From positions 248,001 through 312,000 of the forward strand of contig NZ_LIQI01000006.1 in the NCBI RefSeq assembly GCF_001418105.1: a stretch of 64,000 bases of DNA, in the 5' to 3' direction. This document shows positions 1 to 8,790 of this stretch, one piece after another. The stretch comes from Lacinutrix himadriensis. GTDB taxonomy: Bacteria > Bacteroidota > Bacteroidia > Flavobacteriales > Flavobacteriaceae. The translations under genes and the position numbers were made by a program. The first letter of the stretch is position 1. The number at the start of each line of letters is the position of its first letter. The notes below the pieces were generated by a model, which was not told where the DNA came from, did no database searches, and saw only the letters and a list, made by a program, of their open reading frames with translations.

Positions 1-1146
1 ATCTATAAACATACTTCGCAATAAAATAATGGTTTCTGGTGTGCGATTTACAATATATGAAAACAGTTTTACTGGTCTAAAAGGAATATCTCCTATGCCA
101 TTTTTATCGAGATCATAACCGGTGTAATTAGACCAAAAATTCTTATCAAAAATATTATCATTTACATTACTATTGTACGCAATATCAAAAGAGTTGTATA
201 AAAAATTATTTTCGGTAAACGTATTGGTGTAACAGGCTCCTTTTACTTTAATTGCCCAACCATTATTTGAAAAATTATTGTGTTTATAGATAATTCGATT
301 AGAACCTTCTATGTTGATGCCAATGGTGTTATCTTCAAAGGTATTACCAATAATTTCGGCATCATTAATTTCTTTAAGTAACATACCATACGATGCGGTT
401 CCCCAATTTTCTTTAAAAAGGTTATTGTACATTTTTATACGTTTGGAAAACATAACCGCTACTCCTGCACCATTGTTTTCAAAAGTATTGTCTTGGTAGA
501 TATCGTCATTAGAGAACATAAAATGTAATCCGTAACGTACATTTAAAGTACTAACATTATTCTTAATAAGACAATCATCAGAGAATTCTAAATAAATTCC
601 GTCACGAACATGTTGCACAAAATTGTGTTCAATTTCTACATTTTTACTATACCAAAGTTGAATTCCATTTCCGGAATTGTATTCTTCCACGGCATCCCCA
701 ATAATCTTATTATGATAGACTTTACCATCTCTTGACTTTTCGATATAAATTCCGAAGAAAAGCTTTTCTAAAACTAAGTTCTGAATCACAAAATTTTTGC
801 TGTTTTTTACGCGAATAGCAGCATAGTCTTCGGTATAACTGGTACCTACATTTATAATGAATAATCCGTCAACGGTTACATCATCTGAAATTATGGTAAT
901 TATCTCTCCTTTTAATTCCCCATCAATGACTGGATATTTTTCACCAATTATAGTCAGTGGTTTATCCACTATAATCGCATGTTCTTTGTAGGTTCCTTTT
1001 TTAATTATTATGGTATCAAAATCTTTGGCTTGCGTTATAGCACTTTGAATTGTAGAAACAGTACACGTTTTGCAAACAGTTATGGTTTGAGCAATACTTG
1101 ACCAAGCCATAAAAATGGCTATAAAAAAAAGGATTCGGTTTTTCAT
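1..1146 (-). CDS. nosD: NosD, periplasmic nitrous oxide reductase maturation protein (3' end beyond window)
   Basis: An open frame of 382 codons from ATG at 1146 stays open to base 1, so the C-terminal end is outside the window. It begins with a signal peptide (MKNRILFFIAIFMAWSSIAQ) followed by a repetitive beta-helix sequence rich in N-x-I/V-x and 'I.nN.f' strands typical of NosD/CASH-domain proteins. The visible end (VNRTPETIILLRSMFID) matches the region near the NosD C-terminus, so probably only some tens of residues are missing. NosD works with the NosFY ABC transporter in building the CuZ site of NosZ; nosFY would be expected just left of base 1. It starts 4 bases after the nosL stop, so the two are co-transcribed. 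Confidence 0.88.
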   Translation of the reverse strand, partial: MKNRILFFIAIFMAWSSIAQTITVCKTCTVSTIQSAITQAKDFDTIIIKKGTYKEHAIIVDKPLTIIGEKYPVIDGELKGEIITIISDDVTVDGLFIINVGTSYTEDYAAIRVKNSKNFVIQNLVLEKLFFGIYIEKSRDGKVYHNKIIGDAVEEYNSGNGIQLWYSKNVEIEHNFVQHVRDGIYLEFSDDCLIKNNVSTLNVRYGLHFMFSNDDIYQDNTFENNGAGVAVMFSKRIKMYNNLFKENWGTASYGMLLKEINDAEIIGNTFEDNTIGINIEGSNRIIYKHNNFSNNGWAIKVKGACYTNTFTENNFLYNSFDIAYNSNVNDNIFDKNFWSNYTGYDLDKNGIGDIPFRPVKLFSYIVNRTPETIILLRSMFID

Positions 1147-1150
1147 GAGA

Positions 1151-1588
1151 CTAGTTTTTTAAATGATCTAGTAGCTCTGTCCAAGAATATAATTCTCCAC
1201 CCTTTTCTGTTTGTATTTTTTCTGCTTCCGAACGATTTTTAAAAGCGGTTAAAAATGCTCCCATTGGACTAGGAATCTTTTTACTTATTAAATACGTTGC
1301 TTTTGTAGCATCTGTAAAAGTTTCTGGTTTTGAAAAATAATTTGTTAGGTATAATTCTATTTCAGAAGTATCAAACTCGTCCAAATAATTAACCATACAT
1401 TCTGTTGCATCAAATTTGTAAGCTTTACCTTTTTTGGTAACAAACTCTGCTGCATGCACTTTATCTACGATGGTCATTTTACAAAAATGACAACCATCGC
1501 TACCATATTCTATGGGTTTAGGAGATACATTACAGCTTATAAAACTTAAAAATAATATGAAAATAGAATAGTGTTTTAGTGTTTTCAT
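1151..1588 (-). CDS. nosL: NosL, copper-binding lipoprotein for NosZ maturation
   Basis: A 145-residue lipoprotein with lipobox FLSFISC at the N-terminus. The motif CHFCKM at about residues 33-38 is the NosL copper ligand motif; the later segment KFDATECMVNYL also fits the family. NosL delivers Cu(I) to apo-NosZ at the outer face of the membrane. It lies between an integral membrane gene and nosD with 4-29 base gaps, as expected for a nos operon. Confidence 0.92.
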   Translation of the reverse strand: MKTLKHYSIFILFLSFISCNVSPKPIEYGSDGCHFCKMTIVDKVHAAEFVTKKGKAYKFDATECMVNYLDEFDTSEIELYLTNYFSKPETFTDATKATYLISKKIPSPMGAFLTAFKNRSEAEKIQTEKGGELYSWTELLDHLKN

Positions 1589-1617
1589 TTTTTTAGTGTT
1601 TTGAAAATATAAAATTA

Positions 1618-2235
1618 CTATGTTTTTTTATTTAAACTTGTTTTTCGTCCTAACCAAAAAGCAACAAGTGTTAAAGACATCCCTATAAACATTAGATATC
1701 CGCCAGTATGAGGCAAAGAAGTAACATCAAAGTTTAATAGTTTTTTAAAACCAATAAGTGGTGGTTTATATGACATTGGTGTTCCATCAGCATTGGTTAC
1801 TTTTATGATTGCATGTGGATCTAAATTCCCTCCATAATCTACTAACCAATTGTTAAAGTCGTACATCCCTAGAATTCCTAGTACGGACATAAATAGAAAC
1901 CAGCCTAGAAAATATTTATAGCTAACTTTCTCAAAATAGCCTAACAGACCAATAATAACACCTAGCATAGCCATGCCAAATATAACTTTTGGAAACATGG
2001 AGAATTCCCACATTTCGTCTGCTTTTGGTATGGTTTTCATACCAATATAGTGATTTAATCCGTCAATATTTTGTAAATCAAATTCGGACACGCCTTTAAT
2101 ACCATCAATATAAATATTCATTCCTAAAGGATCTGGATATTGAGGTGCTCCAAGCATAATATTCCATAACGGAAATTTAAAAAGCCCTAATAACAGTAAT
2201 GAACCTATAATCATTATAATGCTAGCCTTTTTCAT
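1618..2235 (-). CDS. nos-cluster integral membrane protein
   Basis: A 205-residue protein with about four hydrophobic segments (near residues 5-25, 83-103, 108-126 and 177-196) and a long extracytoplasmic loop after the first. It lies between nosZ and nosL on the same strand. I recognise it only as a membrane protein of nos clusters of Bacteroidota. It has no CxxC, heme or other cofactor motif that I can see. A role in NosZ electron supply or copper handling is inferred from position alone. It is separated from nosZ by a strong terminator hairpin, so it may have its own promoter or depend on readthrough. Confidence 0.75.
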   Translation of the reverse strand: MKKASIIMIIGSLLLLGLFKFPLWNIMLGAPQYPDPLGMNIYIDGIKGVSEFDLQNIDGLNHYIGMKTIPKADEMWEFSMFPKVIFGMAMLGVIIGLLGYFEKVSYKYFLGWFLFMSVLGILGMYDFNNWLVDYGGNLDPHAIIKVTNADGTPMSYKPPLIGFKKLLNFDVTSLPHTGGYLMFIGMSLTLVAFWLGRKTSLNKKT

Positions 2236-2306
2236 GATGTGTTGTATTTAATGTAGAGTAATCAGTGAGGTTTCTGTATAAACAGAATAAAGTGTTTAAA
2301 AAAAGA

Positions 2307-2337
2307 AAGGCGAGAGCGAAAATTCAACTCTCGCCTT
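2307..2337 (-). terminator. Rho-independent terminator after nosZ
   Basis: Perfect 10-bp arms AAGGCGAGAG / CTCTCGCCTT around an 11-nt loop. On the minus strand the hairpin is followed by a run of seven T. It lies 52 bases beyond the nosZ stop and separates nosZ from the downstream membrane protein-nosL-nosD genes, so expression of the two halves may be uncoupled. Confidence 0.88.
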
Positions 2338-2389
2338 AATTAGAGAAATAAACACTAAAACAAAATTTCTCTAATTCTTTTACTATTAA

Positions 2390-4360
2390 TTATTCAATAT
2401 CTTCTCCAAGAGACCACTTAATTGGTGTGTCTGAATTTGCAGCAGAGACTCTAATATAACCTTGCATTTCTTGGTGCAATGCAGAACAGAAATCAGTACA
2501 GTAAAATGGCCATACACCAACTTGTTTTGGTTCCCAAACAGATGTTTTTGTTTGTCCTGGCATAACTAGTAATTCTGAATTGTTTTGACCTATTACCGCA
2601 AATCCATGAGGTACATCAAAATCTTGTTCTAAATTAGTAACGTGGAAGTATACTTTGTCTCCTACTTTTATACCTTCAATATTATCTGGTGAGAAGTGAC
2701 TTCTAATAGTTGTTAAGTAGATATGTACATTTTTACCATCTCTAACCACTTTAGTGTCTGCATCTGATTTAGCAGCATAAGGATGCTTGTTATCTGCTAA
2801 CTTATAGATTTTTTGAGATTGTGCTTTAATAATACCTGCTTCCATTGCAGCAGCATAATGTGGCTCTCCATGTGTTGGGAAATCTAAAAGTAATTCCATC
2901 TTATCTCCAGAAATATCATACAATTGTGCAGAGTGCTCCATTTCTGGACCTGTTGGTAAATAACGATCTTTTGTTATTTTATTCATTGCAAACATGTATT
3001 TACCTTGTGGTTTTCCTGAATTTCCTCCAGGGATAGTTAAGTGACCAACAGAATAATATGTAGGTTTTCTATCTACAACTTCCCAAGTACCTAATTTCCA
3101 TTTTACAACTTCTGAAGAAATAAAGAATGTAGTATATGCATTTCCTTTTCCATCAAACTCTGTATGTAATGGTCCTAATCCTGGTTGTTCTACAACTCCA
3201 GCTAAAACATCTTCGAAATTTAAAATTGGAATTCCGTACGCTTCACCAGCAAACTTTTTGTTTTCAATAGCATCTAACATTTTTGTAAACGAATGCACCG
3301 TTAAATTAGCCGATAGCTTACCATTACCTACAATATATTCTCCAGAAGGATCTACATCACAACCGTGAGGTGATTTTGGTGTTGGAATAAAATAAACAGC
3401 TCCAGGAACTTCTATTGGATTTACAACACGAACTTCTTTCTTCATAGTAGAAGTTGCGGTATGTGTATGCTCATCATATACATTATGTGCATAATTAGCA
3501 GGCATCATAGTTCCACCTCCATTATTTACATATTCTTCAATTTTTTTCCAATTAATAGCTGCAATAAAATCTTTATCATTTTGTGAAGCATTCACCTCTA
3601 AAAGCGTGTTAGCCTCTTCTGTATTATATGTTGTAAAGAAGAACCAACCATGAGATTTCCCACGTCCTGGATGTGATAAATCGTAGTTAAATCCTGGCAT
3701 TAAAACTTGGAATTTAATATCCATGTTTCCTGTTTCTGGTGCTACACTAATAAAAGATAAGGCACCTTGAAAGTTTCCTTTATAATCTTTAATTGGCATA
3801 TCACGTTGCGGAATTGGAACAGAAAAACGTGTTCCTGCCACTACATACTCTGTATTTTCAGTTACAAATGAAGAACTGTGATTACCTGCACTATTTGGTA
3901 CCTCTATAATTTCTTCGGTTTCAAATGTGGTAAGACTAAGTCTTGCAATACGTGGTGTATTGTTTTCATTTATAAATAGCCAACGACCATCTAACTCTCC
4001 TTTAGATTGCGAAATATCTGGATGATGCGCATCTCCCCAAGGGATAAATCCATGAGAAGTGTTTAACATTGGTTTTGTTTCTTCTGAATACCCATAACCT
4101 GAGGTTGGAAATTGTGAAAACACAGGGATTTCTTTAAACATTCTACCAGAAGGTAAACCGTATACCGTTACGTTACCACTATAACCTCCAGATAAAAAGG
4201 CATAATGCGAATCGTACTCTCCTGGAGCAACATAAACTTTTTCGGCAATATTACTTGCTAATGCACCAGACTTTGACCCTGATTTATTCCCATTATTACA
4301 ACTTGTAAATCCTAAAAGGATAACAAACATTGCAATGCTTGATGTTAGTAAATTTTTCAT
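2390..4360 (-). CDS. nosZ: Nitrous oxide reductase NosZ, clade II (Sec-type, lipoprotein)
   Basis: A 656-residue enzyme that reduces N2O to N2 in the periplasm. The N-terminus has a lipoprotein signal (lipobox LGFTSC, Cys21) rather than a twin-arginine signal, which with the gene neighbourhood marks clade II. The propeller domain shows the CuZ-type DAHH motif at residues 110-113. The C-terminal cupredoxin domain carries the CuA ligands C621-x3-C625-x3-H629-x2-M632, with an earlier His in DVPHGF. All expected copper ligands that I can place are intact. It is the last gene before a strong terminator, downstream of a fasciclin protein (29-base gap) and a cytochrome c. Confidence 0.96.
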   Translation of the reverse strand: MKNLLTSSIAMFVILLGFTSCNNGNKSGSKSGALASNIAEKVYVAPGEYDSHYAFLSGGYSGNVTVYGLPSGRMFKEIPVFSQFPTSGYGYSEETKPMLNTSHGFIPWGDAHHPDISQSKGELDGRWLFINENNTPRIARLSLTTFETEEIIEVPNSAGNHSSSFVTENTEYVVAGTRFSVPIPQRDMPIKDYKGNFQGALSFISVAPETGNMDIKFQVLMPGFNYDLSHPGRGKSHGWFFFTTYNTEEANTLLEVNASQNDKDFIAAINWKKIEEYVNNGGGTMMPANYAHNVYDEHTHTATSTMKKEVRVVNPIEVPGAVYFIPTPKSPHGCDVDPSGEYIVGNGKLSANLTVHSFTKMLDAIENKKFAGEAYGIPILNFEDVLAGVVEQPGLGPLHTEFDGKGNAYTTFFISSEVVKWKLGTWEVVDRKPTYYSVGHLTIPGGNSGKPQGKYMFAMNKITKDRYLPTGPEMEHSAQLYDISGDKMELLLDFPTHGEPHYAAAMEAGIIKAQSQKIYKLADNKHPYAAKSDADTKVVRDGKNVHIYLTTIRSHFSPDNIEGIKVGDKVYFHVTNLEQDFDVPHGFAVIGQNNSELLVMPGQTKTSVWEPKQVGVWPFYCTDFCSALHQEMQGYIRVSAANSDTPIKWSLGEDIE

Positions 4361-4389
4361 TGTTTTTAAATTTTTAGTTAGTGTTTTAA

Positions 4390-4959
4390 TTAATCAGTTG
4401 GAGGTAATAAAACTTTATCAATGATGTGTACAATTCCGTTTCCAGCTTTTACACTTCCTAATATTTTTGCTCCTCCAATCATTGGTTCTCCATCTACAAC
4501 TTCCACTTTTACATAGTCATTATTAGCTTGTCCTAGTTTTTTAAATTTCTTTAAAAAGTCTTTCGAATAATTACCAGGTGTTACATGATACTTTAAAATA
4601 TTAGCCAAAGCATCTTTATTTTCTGGTTTCAATAAATTTTCAACCGTACCTTCTGGTAATGCTGCAAAAGCTTCGTTTGTTGGCGCAAAGACCATTAGTG
4701 GTCCTGCATTTACTAAAACATTTTCTAACTGAGCTGCTTGAACAGCTGCCACTAAAGTGGTATGATCTTTAGATCCCATTGCGATACTCAAAACAGTAGA
4801 ACTTTGGTCATCTTCAATAAAAGCTTGTCCTGTTTTTTGTGATGTTACTTCCGTTTTCACTTCGGTATCTGTGGCAGAAGTACTTTGATTATTGTCTTTA
4901 CAAGAACTTACTAAAGCTAAAGTTGCAAAAACAAGTAAGAAGTTTTGGATTGGTTTCAT
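4390..4959 (-). CDS. Fasciclin-domain lipoprotein in the nos operon
   Basis: A 189-residue lipoprotein (lipobox LALVSSC) with a single FAS1 domain from about residue 50 to the end. The family landmarks VFAPTNEAFAALP, LKYHVTPG and NGIVHIIDKVLLPP are all present. FAS1 domains usually mediate adhesion or protein contacts; no cofactor site is visible. It sits between the cytochrome c gene and nosZ with gaps of 9 and 29 bases, so it is co-transcribed with them. A structural role at the outer face of the membrane near NosZ is inferred from position. Confidence 0.88.
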   Translation of the reverse strand: MKPIQNFLLVFATLALVSSCKDNNQSTSATDTEVKTEVTSQKTGQAFIEDDQSSTVLSIAMGSKDHTTLVAAVQAAQLENVLVNAGPLMVFAPTNEAFAALPEGTVENLLKPENKDALANILKYHVTPGNYSKDFLKKFKKLGQANNDYVKVEVVDGEPMIGGAKILGSVKAGNGIVHIIDKVLLPPTD

Positions 4960-4968
4960 AACTATTTA

Positions 4969-5469
4969 TTAAAGGGTTCTAAAATATTCTAAAACAGCTC
5001 TTGCTTCTTTTTCTGTAAGATGTTGGTTTGCCATAGGTGCACCATTAAACTCCATCAATAACTCTTTTGCTAATGGATCTTCTTTTACCATTTGCTCTGG
5101 ATTTAAAATCATATTCATTACCCATTCTGGAGTACGTCTTTCTAAAATACCTGTTGGTGCTGGACCAATAAATTTTTTATCTGCTCTATGACAAGCTGTA
5201 CACATTTTTTTGTAAACATCTGCACCATGTGTAGCCATTGCTTGATCTACCTCTGCTCCAAGTGTTACAGATTTAATTGGACCGACACCTTTATTAGATA
5301 AATCTATTTTTTTAGATGCTAGAACTTTTTCTGCTTTAGGCGTTGTAGTTTTTTCTGTTGTTGCCTTTTTTTGATAAGAGAATCCTTCTTTTTTCTTTTC
5401 TTCTTTGCCTCCACAACTTACTAGAAGTGTTACAAATAATACCATCAATAATTTTAGTGTTGTTTTCAT
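4969..5469 (-). CDS. Monoheme c-type cytochrome lipoprotein, probable NosZ electron donor
   Basis: A 166-residue lipoprotein (lipobox TLLVSC) with a Lys/Glu/Thr-rich linker and one class I cytochrome c domain. The heme site is C90-T-A-C93-H94 and the likely axial Met is in GAPM (residue 146). It is the first gene of the operon that contains nosZ. By analogy with cytochromes encoded beside clade II nosZ, it most likely passes electrons to the CuA site; this partner assignment is inferred. The start is set by the signal peptide and by the -7 promoter box at 5500-5507. Confidence 0.9.
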   Translation of the reverse strand: MKTTLKLLMVLFVTLLVSCGGKEEKKKEGFSYQKKATTEKTTTPKAEKVLASKKIDLSNKGVGPIKSVTLGAEVDQAMATHGADVYKKMCTACHRADKKFIGPAPTGILERRTPEWVMNMILNPEQMVKEDPLAKELLMEFNGAPMANQHLTEKEARAVLEYFRTL

Positions 5470-5499
5470 CTGTTTTAGTTAATTGTTTATTTAATACCT

Positions 5500-5546
5500 C
5501 AAAATTACCTAGAATAATTCTTTTAAAATATGACATTTATCATATT
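5500..5546 (-). promoter_or_regulatory. FNR-like activated promoter of the cytochrome c-fasciclin-nosZ operon
   Basis: On the minus strand there is a TAATTTTG box (5507-5500) matching the Bacteroidota -7 consensus TAnnTTTG. Upstream is the palindrome AATATGACATTTATCATATT (5527-5546), with 7-bp arms and a 6-nt centre. Its midpoint is 36.5 bp from the downstream edge of the box, which puts it near -41, the class II position for Crp/Fnr activators. The same arrangement recurs before hemN. Confidence 0.8.
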
Positions 5547-5581
5547 TAGGATAAATTTGTCTTAATTAAAATCAAACATAA

Positions 5582-5608
5582 AAATAGCCAAACTAGGTTT
5601 GGCTATTT
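5582..5608 (-). terminator. Terminator of the hemN-usp transcript
   Basis: Perfect 12-bp arms AAATAGCCAAAC / GTTTGGCTATTT with a 3-nt loop. On the minus strand the T-rich arm is followed by further T. It lies about 105 bases past the usp stop. Confidence 0.75.
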
Positions 5609-5714
5609 ACTCACTTTAAAAAATTTAATTAACTAACTATAAGACCTCTTTAAAGTGAAAATTTTATATTTTTTAATTTCATTTTCTAGAAAAAATACTA
5701 GAAATTAATTTCTG

Positions 5715-6548
5715 TTAAATTTTAAATGTCATCACTGGTAAAGTAGAATGGTTTGCAATATCTTCAGAAATACTACCTTCAAAGAAATGAGCTAAACCTT
5801 TTCTACCATGTGTTGCAACTGCTACTAAATCTGCTCCTATTATATTAGAATAATTTAAAACCCCTTTTTCTATAGAATAATCATTTACGTAAGCTACCTG
5901 TTTCATTTTATCCAGATTACCTTCAGCTGCTTTTAAAAAGCCTGCCACACGTTTTTCTATTTCCGTAGAACTTCTAAATTGATTATCTGGAAGGTTTACA
6001 TATACCAAATGCATTTTAGCATCTAAAGCTTCAAACATTTTACTTGCATTTAAATATGGTTTTATTGCATCTTCAGAAAAATCGGAAGCAAAGATCACAT
6101 TTTCAAAATCGGTTAAAATAGGATTATGTTTAATTACTAATACCGGAATATTAGAGTGTCTTACTACTTTTTCTGTATTAGAACCAACAAGTACTTCTTT
6201 TAATCCGCTTGCTCCATGAGAACCCATTACTATTAAATCTGCATCGTGTTCTTTAGCTACTTCACTAACTTCACTAAACACTTTAAAATGTTTTACTAAT
6301 GGCGTTACCTTAACATCTTTTAAATACTCTTTATCTAAAAAACCTTGAAACTTTTGTTCTGCAAGTTTTAAGTAGAAAACAGTTTCTTCTTGTTGCATAT
6401 TTTCAGCATTAGAGATAAGTGCATTAGAAAGTTCTAGCATGTGTAGTGCTAAAATTTCTGCATCATATTTTTTAGCTAAAAAAGCAGCGGTTTCTAATGC
6501 ATATTCTGAATGTTCAGAAAAATCTATTGGTACAATAATTTTTTTCAT
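5715..6548 (-). CDS. Universal stress protein with two Usp domains
   Basis: A 277-residue protein with tandem UspA-like domains (about residues 1-140 and 148-277). The first domain keeps the nucleotide-binding pattern GSHGASGLKEVLVGS, and the second has THGRKGLAHFFEGS. It starts 12 bases after the hemN stop, so it should share the FNR-like hemN promoter. Tandem Usp proteins are commonly induced by low oxygen, which fits this placement. The client or signal is not known. Confidence 0.92.
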   Translation of the reverse strand: MKKIIVPIDFSEHSEYALETAAFLAKKYDAEILALHMLELSNALISNAENMQQEETVFYLKLAEQKFQGFLDKEYLKDVKVTPLVKHFKVFSEVSEVAKEHDADLIVMGSHGASGLKEVLVGSNTEKVVRHSNIPVLVIKHNPILTDFENVIFASDFSEDAIKPYLNASKMFEALDAKMHLVYVNLPDNQFRSSTEIEKRVAGFLKAAEGNLDKMKQVAYVNDYSIEKGVLNYSNIIGADLVAVATHGRKGLAHFFEGSISEDIANHSTLPVMTFKI

Positions 6549-6560
6549 GATTTTTTGGTT

Positions 6561-7925
6561 TTAAATGGTCATTGAAAATAGTTGTGCTTCTGGCTTGTTA
6601 CGTTGTAAAAGCAAATCGAAAGCCATACAAATATTTCTAACAAAGGGTTTTCCTTTTTCTGTTATTCTTATTTTATTGGAAAAGATTTCGACTAGCGCAT
6701 CTTGTTCCATTTCTTTTAATTTTATTAATGTATCTGGCAACTCTGAAAAATAATTTTCTGTAGCTGACCATGAAGTTTCCAATTGACACATGAGATTTAA
6801 AATGTGTTTTCTAATCACTAAATCTTCTTCGTTTAAAATATGTCCGCGATACACCGGAATAATATCTTCTTCAATCAAATGGTAGTATTCTTCTAATCCT
6901 TTAACATTTTGTGCAAAACCGTACCAACTATCACTTATAGAAGAAACTCCAAGTCCTATCATAACCTGCGTTTTAGAAGCCGAATATCCCATAAAATTTC
7001 TATGCAGTTCTTTATTGGTTGTAGCTTGGTATAAGGCATCTGTTTGCAATGCAAAATGATCCATCCCAATTTCTACATAATCAGCTTGAAACAACATTTC
7101 TTTACCAAGCTCGTATTGGTTTCTTTTACTTTCTGGAGTTGGTAAATCGCTGTCTTTATATCCACGTTGCCCGTTTCCTTTAATCCAAGGTACATGTGCG
7201 TAACTATAAAAAGCAATTCTGTCTGGCTTTAATGATTTGGTTTTAGTAATGGTTTCTTCTACATGCGCTTCGGTTTGAAAAGGCAATCCGAAAATAATAT
7301 CATGACTTATAGAAGTATAGCCAATTTCTCTAGCTGTTTCCGTAACTCGTTTTACATTTTCAAAAGGTTGTATTCTATGTATTGCCTTCTGAACGGTTTC
7401 ATTATAATCTTGCACTCCAAAACTTACTCGTTTAAATCCTAAATCAAAAAGCGTTTGTAAATGCGCTCTGGTTGTATTGTTAGGATGCCCTTCAAAACTA
7501 AACTCATAATTTTTAGCAAGCGTAGCTTTACGCACAATACCTGTAATTAATCGCTCTAAATTTTGTGGTGTAAAAAAAGTTGGTGTTCCTCCTCCTAAAT
7601 GTAATTCCTTGATATTTGGTTTCGTTTCTAAAAGATTACAATACAACTCCCATTCTTTTAAAACAGCTGTGATATAAGGCGATTCTACTTCGTGTCTTTT
7701 AGTAATTCGTTTATTACAACCACAAAAGGTACATAAGCTTTCGCAAAATGGTAAATGAATGTATAAACTCACACCTTCGGCATCATTACTTTCTTGAAAA
7801 GATTGTATTAATGAAGCCTTCCACTTCTTTAATGAGAAAGTGTCATTATTCCAATAAGGAACCGTAGGATAACTCGTGTAACGAGGTCCTGCAACATTAT
7901 ATTTACTAATTAAAGCGTTTGCCAT
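6561..7925 (-). CDS. hemN: Oxygen-independent coproporphyrinogen III oxidase HemN
   Basis: A 454-residue radical SAM enzyme that decarboxylates coproporphyrinogen III to protoporphyrinogen IX without oxygen. The HemN cluster motif C61-x3-C65-x2-C68-x-C70 is present, followed by the GGGTPTF segment of the SAM site. The length matches true HemN rather than HemW. It heads a two-gene unit with usp and has an FNR-like promoter, consistent with heme supply for anaerobic respiration next to the cytochrome/nos cluster. Confidence 0.95.
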   Translation of the reverse strand: MANALISKYNVAGPRYTSYPTVPYWNNDTFSLKKWKASLIQSFQESNDAEGVSLYIHLPFCESLCTFCGCNKRITKRHEVESPYITAVLKEWELYCNLLETKPNIKELHLGGGTPTFFTPQNLERLITGIVRKATLAKNYEFSFEGHPNNTTRAHLQTLFDLGFKRVSFGVQDYNETVQKAIHRIQPFENVKRVTETAREIGYTSISHDIIFGLPFQTEAHVEETITKTKSLKPDRIAFYSYAHVPWIKGNGQRGYKDSDLPTPESKRNQYELGKEMLFQADYVEIGMDHFALQTDALYQATTNKELHRNFMGYSASKTQVMIGLGVSSISDSWYGFAQNVKGLEEYYHLIEEDIIPVYRGHILNEEDLVIRKHILNLMCQLETSWSATENYFSELPDTLIKLKEMEQDALVEIFSNKIRITEKGKPFVRNICMAFDLLLQRNKPEAQLFSMTI

Positions 7926-7942
7926 ACCTAAAATTTATACTT

Positions 7943-7989
7943 CAAAATTACATTGGTTAAACCATAAAAAATATGACATATATCATATT
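7943..7989 (-). promoter_or_regulatory. FNR-like activated promoter of hemN-usp
   Basis: The -7 box TAATTTTG (7950-7943, minus strand) and the palindrome AATATGACATATATCATATT (7970-7989) differ from the nos operon site by one base. The distance from palindrome midpoint to box is again 36.5 bp. The plus-strand yceI-like gene starts 90 bases to the right of the palindrome but has no -7 box at the matching distance. Confidence 0.8.
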
Positions 7990-8024
7990 AATAAAAATGG
8001 ATATAATTAAGATATTAGCTTGTA

Positions 8025-8056
8025 CTTGCACGAACCCTTTTATCTACTTAACTTTA
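8025..8056 (+). promoter_or_regulatory. Possible promoter of the yceI-like gene
   Basis: CTTG at 8025-8028 and TAACTTTA at 8049-8056 are separated by 20 bp, resembling the Bacteroidota TTTG / TAnnTTTG pair. The same TAACTTTA box occurs before sodC. The transcript would have a leader of about 18 bases. Confidence 0.4.
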
Positions 8057-8078
8057 CGGAAACATTTAAAAAATAATC

Positions 8079-8708
8079 ATGAAAACCACAAAACTTTTAA
8101 CAATATTAGCAGTAACTGCATTATTATTTACTTCCTGTAAAGAAGAAAAAAAAGAAACAGAAACAACAGCAATAACAACTACGGAAGCAACTAGCACTTT
8201 TATTATTAAACCAGAAGGAACCTCTGTAAAATGGACTGCATTTAAAACAACAGACAAAGTACCTGTTGGAGGAGAATTTGCAACCTTAAATTTTGAAAAC
8301 AAATCTGGTGCTACTCCAGAAGAAGCTTTGAATAATTTAGAGTTCGCTATTCCTGTAAGTAGTTTATTTACAAAAGATGATACTAGAGACGCTAAATTAA
8401 AAGCCTCTTTCTTTGGAGCTATGTTAGATCCTGATTTAATAAAAGGTATCATCACCTATAATAATGGTAAATATGTAGCTGCTATAACTATGAATGGTGT
8501 TACTGCAGACTTACCTTTAGATTACAGTATTACCGAAGAAAGACGTGTAACTATGAAAGCTACCATGGATCTTAAAAACTGGAATGCTTTAAATGCTTTA
8601 GAAACATTAAATAAAGTTTGTTTGGATTTACATAAAGGAGCAGATGGTGTTAGTAAGACTTGGGAAGATGTAGAAATAGTTATTAGTACGTATTTACGCG
8701 ATAAATAA
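8079..8708 (+). CDS. YceI-family lipoprotein
   Basis: A 209-residue lipoprotein (lipobox LLFTSC) with a low-complexity Glu/Thr linker and a YceI domain from about residue 42. The opening VKWTAFKTTDKVPVGGEF and the later LKNWNALNALETLN are family landmarks. YceI proteins are lipocalin-like barrels that bind isoprenoids or amphiphiles in the periplasm; the ligand here is unknown. It is divergent from hemN and followed by sodC. Confidence 0.82.
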   Translation: MKTTKLLTILAVTALLFTSCKEEKKETETTAITTTEATSTFIIKPEGTSVKWTAFKTTDKVPVGGEFATLNFENKSGATPEEALNNLEFAIPVSSLFTKDDTRDAKLKASFFGAMLDPDLIKGIITYNNGKYVAAITMNGVTADLPLDYSITEERRVTMKATMDLKNWNALNALETLNKVCLDLHKGADGVSKTWEDVEIVISTYLRDK

Positions 8709-8733
8709 ATTATTTAAACCGTCTGTTTAATAA

Positions 8734-8764
8734 TTTGTTATTACCTAAATATATTTTAACTTTA
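8734..8764 (+). promoter_or_regulatory. Promoter of sodC
   Basis: TTTG at 8734-8737 and TAACTTTA at 8757-8764 with a 19-bp spacer fit the Bacteroidota -33/-7 arrangement. The transcript would start about 20 bases before the sodC ATG. Confidence 0.55.
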
Positions 8765-8790
8765 GTATTTAATCTAAAACCCGTTTAATA

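Noticed and set aside
5336-5549. Short frames overlapping the nos cytochrome gene on both strands
   Set aside because: They overlap the cytochrome CDS and the FNR-like site, and lack their own start signal or family pattern.
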